From Hyphomicrobiaceae bacterium (GTDB taxonomy: Bacteria > Pseudomonadota > Alphaproteobacteria > Rhizobiales > Xanthobacteraceae), in contig CANJBX010000042.1 of assembly GCA_947472885.1 (NCBI GenBank), positions 1 through 32,989 on the forward strand: a stretch of DNA of 32,989 bases, in the 5' to 3' direction. The notes under the pieces were generated by a model that made no database searches, was not told the origin of the DNA, and saw only the letters and a list, made by a program, of their open reading frames with translations. Of the stretch, positions 1 to 8,021 are shown piece after piece. Each line of letters starts with the position of its first letter. Position 1 is the stretch's first letter. A program made the translations under genes and the position numbers.

Positions 1-111
1 CACATCCATTCCCGTCTTTTTATGATTCTTGAGCAGATCTTGGCCCAGGGGGCGCCGGTTCCTTTGGATGTCGAAGTTCCCAATAGCACCCTGATTTCAG
101 TAGAAATCTGA
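1..111 (+). CDS. C-terminal end of an unrecognised protein (cut by window start)
   Basis: An open frame runs from base 1 to a TGA at 109-111, giving the last 36 residues of a protein that begins outside the window. The tail contains LEQILAQGAPVPLDVEVPN and ends in STLISVEI. I do not recognise the family, and nothing in the fragment identifies a fold. It converges on the AraC-type regulator, whose stop lies 28 bases further on. A short T-run follows at 123-128, but I see no convincing hairpin before it. It could also be a chance open frame, since only 37 codons are visible. Confidence 0.4.
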   Translation, partial: HIHSRLFMILEQILAQGAPVPLDVEVPNSTLISVEI

Positions 112-139
112 GCCCCCGATCGGTTTTTTCAACATCCTG

Positions 140-1135
140 CTAGTGCGTGCGTTTCCGCTGTAGCGTTGCGGACGGAAATTCGCCGAAACGTTCGGCGTAG
201 CTGCGCGAGAAGCGCCCGAGATGCGCAAAGCCGAACTGTAGTGCGACCTTTGTGACGTTGTCGTCGCAACCCGCCTGCGCCATCAGGGCTTGCCGTACCA
301 GGTCGAGGCGCAGCTCGCGCGCGAACTGGCCGGGCGTCTTGCCGCGGAAACGCAGGAACGCATCCTGCAAGGTCCGTTCGCTGACCTCGGCGATCCGGGT
401 GAGTTCGGACATTTTGATGGATCGGAATGCGTTGTCGCGCAGATGGTTTTCCCCGCGCCGCAGATAATGCGGGATTGCGCCCGAAGCGATCTGGCCGACG
501 GCTCTGCCCTGCACATGCGGAACGCTCGCGAGGATCCCGCCGAGCAAGGCATCCTCCATCTGGCGGCGAATGTACTCGTCCCGCAGCAAACCGTCGTCAT
601 CGGACAGATCGCGGCAGAGATAGTCGATCAGCCGCAGCAACGGCATCATCGCGCCGCTGAACGGGTGCACCTGATTTGCGAAGACAATCGAAGTACCCGA
701 TCCACCGCCCGCCTTTTCCGCCGCCCGGCTTTCCAGCCGTTGCCGGGGAATCTTAATCATCAGTTGCCGCGCGTCCCGCGACCAGTGCTTGCGATAGGTG
801 ACGCCGGGATTCATCACGAATACCGACCCTGCTCCCAACGTGCGCTCGAACTGCGAAGTCCGCACACCGACCTCGCCGCCGAGCGTCATCTGTAAAAGGT
901 AGAAATCCAGCGCCGGCGCGACGACCTCGACCTCGGTTCCGTAGCGCAGCAGACCGATGGAGGTGTCGGACAGCATCGTATGCTGATGGGCGAAGTCCAC
1001 CTTGCCCGATTTCAAAAGCAAACGGTGGTCCGCGAAAATCCGACCAAGATAAGACTGCGCGACGCCCGGCAACGTCGTTCTGACCGCGGGCAGATGCCGG
1101 CCAAGGCCCTCCAGATGCGGAATAGCGTGTAGCAC
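140..1135 (-). CDS. AraC-family transcriptional regulator
   Basis: This 331-residue protein has the usual AraC/XylS layout. A variable N-terminal sensing domain (about residues 40-200) is followed by a C-terminal double helix-turn-helix (about residues 220-328). The DNA-binding part shows the typical features: MSELTRIAEVSERTLQDAF for the first HTH, FRGKTPGQFARELRL as linker, and VALQFGFAHLGRFSRSYAERFGEFPS for the second (abridged reading of a familiar motif). The N-terminal half resembles regulators of aromatic-acid catabolism, but its ligand cannot be read from sequence. The start is a GTG with GGAAG about 8 bases upstream. The gene diverges from the HpaB-type monooxygenase across 184 bases, which makes that gene and possibly its downstream hydrolase the likely targets. 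A pair of 9-bp direct repeats in the shared intergenic region is a candidate binding site. Confidence 0.9.
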   Translation of the reverse strand: MLHAIPHLEGLGRHLPAVRTTLPGVAQSYLGRIFADHRLLLKSGKVDFAHQHTMLSDTSIGLLRYGTEVEVVAPALDFYLLQMTLGGEVGVRTSQFERTLGAGSVFVMNPGVTYRKHWSRDARQLMIKIPRQRLESRAAEKAGGGSGTSIVFANQVHPFSGAMMPLLRLIDYLCRDLSDDDGLLRDEYIRRQMEDALLGGILASVPHVQGRAVGQIASGAIPHYLRRGENHLRDNAFRSIKMSELTRIAEVSERTLQDAFLRFRGKTPGQFARELRLDLVRQALMAQAGCDDNVTKVALQFGFAHLGRFSRSYAERFGEFPSATLQRKRTH

Positions 1136-1224
1136 GCGGGTCGCTTCCGTTTTTTCGGCAAATGAATATTCCGCAATGCTAGCACCCGCCCGCCGCTTTT
1201 CAACGCGGCACAGCGCGGAACGCT

Positions 1225-1243
1225 GCGCTATTCGGCGCTATTC
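1225..1243. promoter_or_regulatory. Tandem 9-bp direct repeat, candidate AraC operator
   Basis: GCGCTATTC occurs at 1225-1233 and again at 1235-1243, so the two copies are exactly one helical turn (10 bp) apart on the same DNA face. They lie between the divergent AraC-type regulator and the monooxygenase. Same-face direct repeats suit AraC-type activators, although AraC half-sites are often spaced about 21 bp. The assignment is inference from position and spacing only. Confidence 0.35.
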
Positions 1244-1319
1244 TGCGGTTTCCGGATAGTCACTGCTTTCGCGCCGTTCTCTATTGGCAGAAGCCGTAAC
1301 GCGGAAATTCGAGGCGAAC

Positions 1320-2774
1320 ATGCTGAAAACAGGCAAGGAATACGTCGCAGGGCTGAAAGACGGCCGCGTCGTTTATATCGGCGACCAGCGCATCGATGAC
1401 GTCACCACGCATCCCGCATTCCGCAATGCTGTCAACACGATAGCCGAGTTCTACGACCTCAAGGCCGACCCGGCAAACCGCGCGCAGATGGCCTATGAAG
1501 AAGACGGCCAGCTTCACAGCGCCTACTACCTGAAGGCGCGGAATAGAGACGATTTAGCCAAGCGCAGCGAATGCCACCGTATTCTATCGCAGGCAAGCTA
1601 CGGATTGCTTGGCCGGTCGCCGGATTACATTGCGAGCTTCGTCACCGGCATGAACCTGAATCCCGAACTGTTCGGCCAGTTCGCCGACAACGTCCGCGCC
1701 TATTACAAGTTCATGCGCGACAAGGACATTTACGCGGCGCATGCCATCGTGTCGCCGCAGGCCGCGCGCGATCCGGCGTTCTACCAGCGCCAGAACCTGC
1801 CGAACCCAAGCTGCCGTGTCATCAGCGAAGACGCGGACGGTGTTGTGGTTTCCGGCATGAAGATGCTGGCGACGGCTTCCATTCTCGCCGACGAAATCTG
1901 GATCGGCAACATCTTGCCGCTGGCGCCAGAGGCCAAGGCAGAGTCAATCACGTTCGCCGTTCCGTGCAATACGCCTGGCTTGTCGCTGTGGTCGCGCAAG
2001 CCTTTGGAGCCCACCGCCCGCTCTGAATTCGACGCGCCGCTGTCATGGCGCTTCGACGAAACCGACGCCATGGTCATGTTCGACAACGTCAAGGTGCCGT
2101 GGAGCCGCGTTTTTGTGCACAACGACCCGGCGCTCTCTCGCGGGCTCTACATCGAGACCGCCGCGCATTCCTACGGCAATCATCATTCCAACTTGCGGCT
2201 GCTGGTGAAAATGCAGATGCTGGTTGGTCTTGCCAGCCGCATCGCACAGGCTACCGGCGCGGATCAGGTCCCCGCCGTGCGCGAAACGCTCGGGCGGCTG
2301 GCGTCGCTGGAGGCCCTGCTTGAAGCCACGGTGGCCGGGCAAATTCACGCTGCCGAGGAGTGGCCGGTACCCGGCTACGTCACGTTCAACCGCCGCATGA
2401 TGTACGCGGGGCTGAACTGGGGCGTCGAGAACTATTCCGCCGTCATCGACTGCGTGCGCGAACTGTGCGGCGGCGGTGTCCTGCAGATGCCCGCCGACAT
2501 CTCGGTCATGAATAACGACGAACTGGCCGAACGCTTCAAGACCTACTGGCAGACGCCGCAGATGAGCGCGATCGACCGGATGAAATTGTTTAAACTCGCG
2601 TGGGATATCGTCGGCTCCGAATTCGCCGGGCGGCATCTCCAATATGAAAAGTTCTTCCCCGGCGCATCATTCATCGTGCGCAACCACAATTTCCGCGAGG
2701 CACCATGGGCCAAGTGGCACGGCGTGATCGACAGCATTCTGGAACGGATGCAACCCGGTGGCCCCATCACCTGA
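1320..2774 (+). CDS. HpaB-type FADH2-dependent monooxygenase (4-hydroxyphenylacetate 3-monooxygenase family)
   Basis: The product is the large oxygenase component of a two-component flavin monooxygenase, which uses FADH2 and O2 to hydroxylate an aromatic or heteroaromatic substrate. I chose ATG 1320 (484 residues) over TTG 1284 because GAGG sits 5 bases upstream and the protein then begins MLKTGKEYVAGLKDGR, the usual family N-terminus. Family marks include DVTTHPAF near the start, YAAHAIVSPQA in the acyl-CoA-dehydrogenase-like middle domain, and a C-terminal YEKFFPGASFIVRNHNFRE stretch. Length matches HpaB-class enzymes (about 480-520). The family also includes pyrrole-2-carboxylate, chlorophenol and anthranilate-type monooxygenases, so the substrate is open. 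No HpaC-like NAD(P)H:flavin reductase is visible in the window, so it must borrow one. The isochorismatase-like gene follows 76 bases downstream on the same strand. Confidence 0.9.
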   Translation: MLKTGKEYVAGLKDGRVVYIGDQRIDDVTTHPAFRNAVNTIAEFYDLKADPANRAQMAYEEDGQLHSAYYLKARNRDDLAKRSECHRILSQASYGLLGRSPDYIASFVTGMNLNPELFGQFADNVRAYYKFMRDKDIYAAHAIVSPQAARDPAFYQRQNLPNPSCRVISEDADGVVVSGMKMLATASILADEIWIGNILPLAPEAKAESITFAVPCNTPGLSLWSRKPLEPTARSEFDAPLSWRFDETDAMVMFDNVKVPWSRVFVHNDPALSRGLYIETAAHSYGNHHSNLRLLVKMQMLVGLASRIAQATGADQVPAVRETLGRLASLEALLEATVAGQIHAAEEWPVPGYVTFNRRMMYAGLNWGVENYSAVIDCVRELCGGGVLQMPADISVMNNDELAERFKTYWQTPQMSAIDRMKLFKLAWDIVGSEFAGRHLQYEKFFPGASFIVRNHNFREAPWAKWHGVIDSILERMQPGGPIT

Positions 2775-2850
2775 GCGCAATCGGTTGTAGGCGTCCCGGC
2801 CATCGGCTATCGTAATCGCGGCTGATTTTTCAGCGATCGCGGTTCTGGAA

Positions 2851-4251
2851 ATGCACAACGTCTCAATCCGGCAGGAAATCATCGACCGCGTACTCGCTCG
2901 CCGGGGCCGCTATCATTGGTTCGACCGACTTGATCCGAAGCAAACCGCCCTCGTTGTCATCGACATGCAGGATATGTTCTGCGCGCCGGGCGGTCCCGGC
3001 GAAGTGCCGCAGGCGCGCGGGATCAAGGATGCGCTCAACAGCCTGACCCGTGAATTACGAACGCTGTCAGTGCCCGTCATCTGGGTGCTGCATGCCAATT
3101 CGCAAACCACCGGCGGCAGCGACTGGGAACTGTTCTTCAATCACGTTGTCTCGAATGAAGTGCGCGCGCGGACCCTCACAAGCCTCTTGCCGGGAAAGCA
3201 AAAAGTCTGGTCCGGGCTGGAGGTCGATCCGGGCGATATTCAGATCGTCAAGAACAGGTACAGCGCGCTGATTTCCGGCTCGTCCGGACTTGAACGCATC
3301 CTGCGCAGCCTTGGCATCGATACGGTTTTGATTGCCGGCACCAAGACCAACGTCTGCTGCGAGTCGACCGCTCGCGACTCCATGATGCTCGATTTCAAGA
3401 CCGTCATGATTTCGGACTGTTGTGCCGCCCTGTCCGATGACGAGCATCGTTCGGCGCTGGAAAACATCATTCAACAGTTCGGTGACGTCATGACGGCTGA
3501 CGAAACCCTCACCGCACTACGGCGCAGCAGCAACACGTGGCGATCAAACCAGCCCACCCGCGCCGTCGCGCAAGACATTACGCTGGATCTTGCCGCTGGT
3601 GGTCCGCGGCAGCGACTTGCAGTATTCAATCGCACGCGGATATTTGTAAGGCGCGACCGTGTTGCGGACCTGATCCTGCAGGATTTTGGTCATGGGCTCA
3701 CCCGCGTCGTACCCATCCACAAGCACAATGAATGCCTTTACGATCTGTCCACGTTCAGCATCGGGCACACCGACCACTGCACATTCACTCACGGCGGGAT
3801 GGTCGAGCAACACTTCCTCGATTTCCGCGCCGGAAATATTGTAGCCAGCAGACACAATCATGTCGTCCGAACGCGCGTGGTACCAGAACAGGCCATCCTT
3901 ATCCTGCTGGAACGCATCGCCCGTGAGGTTCCAGCCGTTGCGAACGTACTTTTCCTGCCGTTCAGCATCTTCGAGATAGCGGCATCCCGTCGGCCCACGC
4001 ACCGCAAGGCGGCCGACCGTATCCACCGGCACCGGCTGCATATTTTCATCGACCACCATTGCCTGATGACCGGGCAGCGGAACGCCGACCGGCCCTGCCC
4101 GCGCGCTGTCCGGCGGCATGGCCAAAAACGCATGCAGCATTTCCGTCGAGCCGATGCTGTTGACGATGCGGTGGCCGGTTGCGTTACGCCAGTTCTCAAA
4201 AACCGAGGCAGGCAAATGCTCGCCGGACGACACGCACATCTTCAGCGATGA
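2851..4251 (+). CDS. Isochorismatase-family cysteine hydrolase with an antisense read-through tail
   Basis: Residues 1-230 form a complete isochorismatase-like hydrolase (family length about 200-230). The catalytic triad is visible: D38 in VVIDMQDMF, K134 in IVKNRYSAL and C169 in TKTNVCCEST. Members hydrolyse amides or vinyl ethers, for example maleamate, N-carbamoylsarcosine, biuret or ureidoacrylate. As given, the frame does not stop after the domain. It continues for 236 codons, to 4251, across DNA that clearly encodes the 3' half of the CoA ligase on the other strand, and the tail (residues 231-466) resembles no domain. Codon 231 (3541-3543) is CGA. A single C-to-T change would make TGA directly abutting the ligase stop (TGATCA), so the natural product is probably 230 residues. 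The gene lies 76 bases after the monooxygenase, suggesting oxidation followed by amide or ring hydrolysis (inference). Confidence 0.8.
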   Translation: MHNVSIRQEIIDRVLARRGRYHWFDRLDPKQTALVVIDMQDMFCAPGGPGEVPQARGIKDALNSLTRELRTLSVPVIWVLHANSQTTGGSDWELFFNHVVSNEVRARTLTSLLPGKQKVWSGLEVDPGDIQIVKNRYSALISGSSGLERILRSLGIDTVLIAGTKTNVCCESTARDSMMLDFKTVMISDCCAALSDDEHRSALENIIQQFGDVMTADETLTALRRSSNTWRSNQPTRAVAQDITLDLAAGGPRQRLAVFNRTRIFVRRDRVADLILQDFGHGLTRVVPIHKHNECLYDLSTFSIGHTDHCTFTHGGMVEQHFLDFRAGNIVASRHNHVVRTRVVPEQAILILLERIAREVPAVANVLFLPFSIFEIAASRRPTHRKAADRIHRHRLHIFIDHHCLMTGQRNADRPCPRAVRRHGQKRMQHFRRADAVDDAVAGCVTPVLKNRGRQMLAGRHAHLQR

Positions 4252-5166
4252 AACATGGGTGCCGGCGGCAAGTGCGGTCATGGAGCGGTAGAGCGTCGGC
4301 ACCGTGAACAGTGTCGTAACACCATGCTTCCGGATCGCTTTCAGCAATCCGTCCGCCGTTGCCTGTTCGAGCAGCACGGACGACGCGCCATGCCGCATCG
4401 GAAACAGCAGCAACGCGCCGAGGCCGAAGGTGAATGCGAACGGCGCACTGCCGGCAAATACGTCATCCGGCGTGGTCTTCAATATCGGCTGCCAGCTATC
4501 GCAGATCGCCAGCACATCGCGATGGAAATGCAGCGTGCCTTTCGCCGGGCCAGTCGTGCCCGACGTGAAGGCGATCAGCGCAACATCGTCATGCGATACC
4601 ATCACATTGGCAAACGTGTCGGGCTTTCGCGCTGCGCGCGCTTCCAGACCGTCAGGCCCATCCGTATTGAAAAACAGCATCTTCAACGAAGGCGCTACAA
4701 CAGCCCTCAATTCTTCCGCGAGCCGCGCGTCGCACAGCGCAAAGTCGATCTTCGCCTTGCCGATCATGTAGGACAGCTCGCGCGCGCGCAGCAGCGGCAT
4801 GGTCGCGACCGCAATACCGCCGACCTTCAGAACCGCCAGCCAGCACGCAGCCAGAATCGGCGAATTGGGCGCGCGCAATAATACCCGGTTGCCGGGCACC
4901 AGACTGAGATCGTCGACCAGCACCCCGGCGATTTGGTTCGCCTTTGCCAGTAACTCGCTGTAGGTCCAGATTTCCGTCATGGTGCGGATGCACGGACGCT
5001 CACCAAAGCCATGCGCGACAGCGCTATCCAGCAGTTCAACCGCCGCGTTCATCCGCTTGGGGTACCGGGCAGCCTCAAGCGCCTTCTGGTCAAATACCGG
5101 CCAGAGATTCGCCGGGGGCAAATGATCGCGAGCAAATGTGTCGGGATAGGCGGAAGCGTCGAGCAT
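3544..5166 (-). CDS. Aryl-CoA ligase, 2-aminobenzoate/benzoate-CoA ligase-like
   Basis: This 540-residue ANL-superfamily enzyme forms an acyl-adenylate from a carboxylic acid and ATP, then transfers the acyl group to CoA. The ATP-binding loop TSGTTGPAKG is at residues 201-210, SIGSTEMLHAF is the A5-type motif, TGDAFQQDKDGLFWYHAR and DDMIVSAGYNISGAEIE carry the hinge and A8 motifs, and the adenylation lysine is K526 in TTSGKIQR. Overall sequence and length are closest in character to 2-aminobenzoate-CoA and benzoate-CoA ligases, though the acid cannot be fixed from sequence. ATG 5166 is used; no strong ribosome site is visible. The gene is convergent with the isochorismatase-like gene and divergent from the OYE-like reductase (84 bases). 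Both neighbours fit an aromatic-acid pathway in which this enzyme makes the CoA ester. Confidence 0.88.
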   Translation of the reverse strand: MLDASAYPDTFARDHLPPANLWPVFDQKALEAARYPKRMNAAVELLDSAVAHGFGERPCIRTMTEIWTYSELLAKANQIAGVLVDDLSLVPGNRVLLRAPNSPILAACWLAVLKVGGIAVATMPLLRARELSYMIGKAKIDFALCDARLAEELRAVVAPSLKMLFFNTDGPDGLEARAARKPDTFANVMVSHDDVALIAFTSGTTGPAKGTLHFHRDVLAICDSWQPILKTTPDDVFAGSAPFAFTFGLGALLLFPMRHGASSVLLEQATADGLLKAIRKHGVTTLFTVPTLYRSMTALAAGTHVSSLKMCVSSGEHLPASVFENWRNATGHRIVNSIGSTEMLHAFLAMPPDSARAGPVGVPLPGHQAMVVDENMQPVPVDTVGRLAVRGPTGCRYLEDAERQEKYVRNGWNLTGDAFQQDKDGLFWYHARSDDMIVSAGYNISGAEIEEVLLDHPAVSECAVVGVPDAERGQIVKAFIVLVDGYDAGEPMTKILQDQVRNTVAPYKYPRAIEYCKSLPRTTSGKIQRNVLRDGAGGLV

Positions 5167-5250
5167 GGCGTAGTATATCGTGCAAGCGCCTTGCAGAACA
5201 ACGACTGACCCGCACCGGACTGCCTATTCGAACGTAAGGACCGAGAAGCC

Positions 5251-6714
5251 ATGTGGCGTCCGCCGGAACGCATCCGCCATCAACCGAGTTTTGGCCATGT
5301 GCCGAGCGCTGCGCAAGCCGCGGCCTCACGGCTGTTCTCGTCCGTACCTGTCGGCGCGCTAACGCTCGCCCAGCGAACCTGGGTGCCGGCCATGGTGCCG
5401 TGGCGCGCGACAGAAGACGGCTTCGTGACCGGCGACGTCATCGACTGGTATGCACGCTTTGCGCGGGGCCGTCCGGGCGCCATCGTTGTTGAGGCGACCG
5501 GCATTCGCGATATCCCGAGCGGGCCACTCCTGCGCATCGGTCATGACCGCTTTCTCCCCGGCTTGCACAAGCTGGTGGAGGCCGTGCGCGACGCCAGCGG
5601 CGGAAAGACAAAACTCCTGATTCAGATCATCGACTTTCTTTCCATTCGCCGCCGCCCGCCAAAAGACAAATACTTTCAGCGATTTCTGGCAATCACCGAT
5701 ACGCACCGCCGGGCGCTGGCAACCAGCGATGACAACGAGGTGCGCGCGCAACTTTTCGCCATGAGCGATGAGGATCTGGCGCAAGTGCTTACGCCGCGCG
5801 AGTTCGAGAGCTACCAATTCGGCGACCGCGAGCGCGTAACCGACACGCATCTTCCGCATATCCGCGATCTGCAGCGTGTGTTGCCCGGCCTGTTCGCCGA
5901 TGCCGCGGCACGCGCCAAGGAAGCCGGCTTCGACGGCGTGGAACTGCACTACGCCCACGCCTACACCATGGCGTCGTTCCTTTCCCGCATCAATACGCGC
6001 GACGATGGCTACGGCGGGGCGCGCGAAAATCGGGCAAAACTTCCGCTTGAGGTATTCGCTGCCGTGCGCGAACGGGTCGGCAAGGACTACGCGCTGGGTT
6101 GCCGTTATCTGGCGGACGAATGCATCGATGGCGGAAACGACGTAGCGGACGCCACCTACTTTGGCGTGGCGTTCGCACGTGCGGGCATGGATTTCATTTC
6201 CACCTCACGCGGCGGAAAATTCGACGATGCCAAGCAGCCCAATGTTGGCGGCGTGTCCTACCCCTACACAGGACCGAGCGGCTACGAATGCATGCCGCAG
6301 TATATTTCCGATGAGAAAGGCCCCTTCGGCCGCAACAAGGCCCCGACCAAAGCGATCCGCGAAGCTATCCACGCCGCTGGTCTGTCCACGCCGGTTGTCT
6401 GCACCGGCGGCGTCCACAATTTCGAAATGGCGGAAGCCATGCTGGCTGACGGCGCCTGCGATATCGTCGGCACCGCCAGGCAATCGCTCGCCGACCCGGA
6501 CTGGACGCTCAAGACGCAGCTTGGTCTGGGCGCAAGCGTGCGTGTGTGCGAATACACCAATTACTGCGAAGGGCTGGACCAGAAACACAAGCCGGTGACG
6601 TGCAAGCTGTGGGATCAGGTCGAACGGGACGACACGCACACAAAACGCACCAGCGACGGCAAACGCCGCGCTACCGCACCAGCCTGGGACCCCGCAACCG
6701 GCACACCAGGTTAA
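5251..6714 (+). CDS. Old yellow enzyme-like NADH:flavin oxidoreductase
   Basis: This 487-residue protein is an FMN-binding TIM-barrel oxidoreductase related to old yellow enzyme and the barrel domain of 2,4-dienoyl-CoA reductase. Barrel marks include VPAMVPWRATEDG near residue 50, ELHYAHAYTMASFLSR with the catalytic-type His pair, DDGYGGARENRAKLPLEV, and VVCTGGVHNFEMAEAMLADG with DIVGTARQSLADPDW for the phosphate site. The C-terminus carries C-x5-C-x11-C (CEYTNYC...C). This keeps the last spacing of the dienoyl-CoA-reductase 4Fe-4S motif but lacks the full C-x2-C-x3-C part. The second, FAD/NAD-binding half of those reductases is absent. ATG 5251 has AAGGA about 10 bases upstream. The likely role is reduction of an unsaturated ring or enoyl intermediate, possibly as a CoA ester given the divergent ligase. 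The related barrel is also found in 2-aminobenzoyl-CoA monooxygenase/reductase. Confidence 0.82.
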   Translation: MWRPPERIRHQPSFGHVPSAAQAAASRLFSSVPVGALTLAQRTWVPAMVPWRATEDGFVTGDVIDWYARFARGRPGAIVVEATGIRDIPSGPLLRIGHDRFLPGLHKLVEAVRDASGGKTKLLIQIIDFLSIRRRPPKDKYFQRFLAITDTHRRALATSDDNEVRAQLFAMSDEDLAQVLTPREFESYQFGDRERVTDTHLPHIRDLQRVLPGLFADAAARAKEAGFDGVELHYAHAYTMASFLSRINTRDDGYGGARENRAKLPLEVFAAVRERVGKDYALGCRYLADECIDGGNDVADATYFGVAFARAGMDFISTSRGGKFDDAKQPNVGGVSYPYTGPSGYECMPQYISDEKGPFGRNKAPTKAIREAIHAAGLSTPVVCTGGVHNFEMAEAMLADGACDIVGTARQSLADPDWTLKTQLGLGASVRVCEYTNYCEGLDQKHKPVTCKLWDQVERDDTHTKRTSDGKRRATAPAWDPATGTPG

Positions 6715-6775
6715 CCGGCGCGAGGGCTAATCGGGCGTGGCAACCCGTGACGAGATTGCGCCAGCTCACATAACG

Positions 6776-7984
6776 TCAAGACGGCTTGCCAAAGGCCCCC
6801 TGCGCTTTCAGCGCGGCGATGCCTGCATCGTCGAAACCAAACTCCCGCAGAATGGTTTGCGAGTCGATATCGAGGCGCGGCGGCGGCCGGTCCACGACGC
6901 ACTCCGAACCCGACATCTTGAATGGCGTCGCAACGGCTTTCACCTGACGACCGCCGACATCGAATTCCACGAAACCGTCAATCGCCGCAAGCTGCGCGTG
7001 ATCCGCCGCCTCACCCACCGAATTGACCTTCGCGACATTGACCTTGACGGCGCTCAGCCGCCGGACGACTTCCGCAACCGGCATGCGCTGCGTCACCGCA
7101 CTCAACGTCGCGACCAGCAGGTCGCGGTTGTGCAGCCGGCTCACCGTCGTCGCAAACTCAGGACGTTCAAGCTCGCTGGATTCCAGTGCCTTCACCATCC
7201 GCTGCCACATCTCGTTGGTCGGCGCGATGATGACCACGCCGCCGTCGGAAGTCGGAAACACCTGATTGGGTACGCTGAGATGGTTTGCCGTGCCCATCGG
7301 CTTTCGCACGGTGCCTTCCATCCAGTATTCAGTGTAAAAGTAATTGAGGAGATGCGCCGACGATTGCAGCAGCGAAGTCTCGACCTGCTGGCCCTCGCCG
7401 GTTCGCTCGCGCTGAAACAGCGCGGCAAGAACCGCACTGACGATGGCCAGGCTTCCGTGCAGATCAATCGCCGCAGTCCCGACACGCACCGGCGGACGAT
7501 CCGCTTCGCCGGTCAGGCTGATGAGGCCGCTGTGCGCCTGAAGGGCAAGGTCGTTGGCGCCAACGTGCGACATCGGCCCTTTCTGGCCATAGGCCGTGAA
7601 CTCGCAATAGACAATGCGCGGATTGCGGGCGCGCACCGCGTCATAGCCAAGTCCGAACTTCGCCATCGCACCCGGCCTGAAGTTGTGCACGATGACGTCG
7701 CATTTCTGCGCCATCGCCATAGCGACTTCGCGGCCTGCCGCGCACGACAGGTCCACCGCGATGCTGCGCTTGTTACGGTTGAGTGCGAGGAACGAAGGGC
7801 TGACGCCGCCGAATTTCTCCAGCTCCTGCCGGTCAACGCCGAGGTAACGCGCCTCATCGCCCTTGCCGGGCTCTTCCAGCTTGATGACGTCGGCGCCAAG
7901 GTCGCCAAGAATCTGCGTCGCCGCTGGCCCCGCGAACACGCGCGAGAAATCCAGAACCCGAATGCCGTCCAGTGCACGCGCCAC
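6776..7984 (-). CDS. CaiB/BaiF family (class III) CoA-transferase
   Basis: This enzyme moves CoA between a CoA thioester donor and a free acid through an aspartyl-CoA thioester intermediate. I place the start at GTG 7984 (402 residues), because GGAGGG lies 5 bases upstream and the protein then opens with ALDGIRVLDFSRVFAGP, the family N-terminus; the reading frame is open further up to 8053. Family marks are ILGDLGADVIKLEEPG, LNRNKRSIAVDL, VHNFRPGAM and GANDLALQAHSG, which holds the predicted catalytic aspartate D145. The length of about 400 is standard. It is the last gene of a three-gene minus-strand operon, 37 bases after the MaoC-like gene. It probably activates the acid whose CoA ester the two hot-dog proteins hydrate, but the donor and acceptor are unknown. 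Confidence 0.9.
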   Translation of the reverse strand: MARALDGIRVLDFSRVFAGPAATQILGDLGADVIKLEEPGKGDEARYLGVDRQELEKFGGVSPSFLALNRNKRSIAVDLSCAAGREVAMAMAQKCDVIVHNFRPGAMAKFGLGYDAVRARNPRIVYCEFTAYGQKGPMSHVGANDLALQAHSGLISLTGEADRPPVRVGTAAIDLHGSLAIVSAVLAALFQRERTGEGQQVETSLLQSSAHLLNYFYTEYWMEGTVRKPMGTANHLSVPNQVFPTSDGGVVIIAPTNEMWQRMVKALESSELERPEFATTVSRLHNRDLLVATLSAVTQRMPVAEVVRRLSAVKVNVAKVNSVGEAADHAQLAAIDGFVEFDVGGRQVKAVATPFKMSGSECVVDRPPPRLDIDSQTILREFGFDDAGIAALKAQGAFGKPS

Positions 7985-8021
7985 GTCAACCCTCCAAACG
8001 TCAGCCCGCAGGCTTCGTGCA

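Noticed and set aside
109-132. Possible intrinsic terminator with CCGATCGG and a T-run
   Set aside because: The palindrome has no loop-forming centre, so it cannot make a stable hairpin; only the T-run remains.
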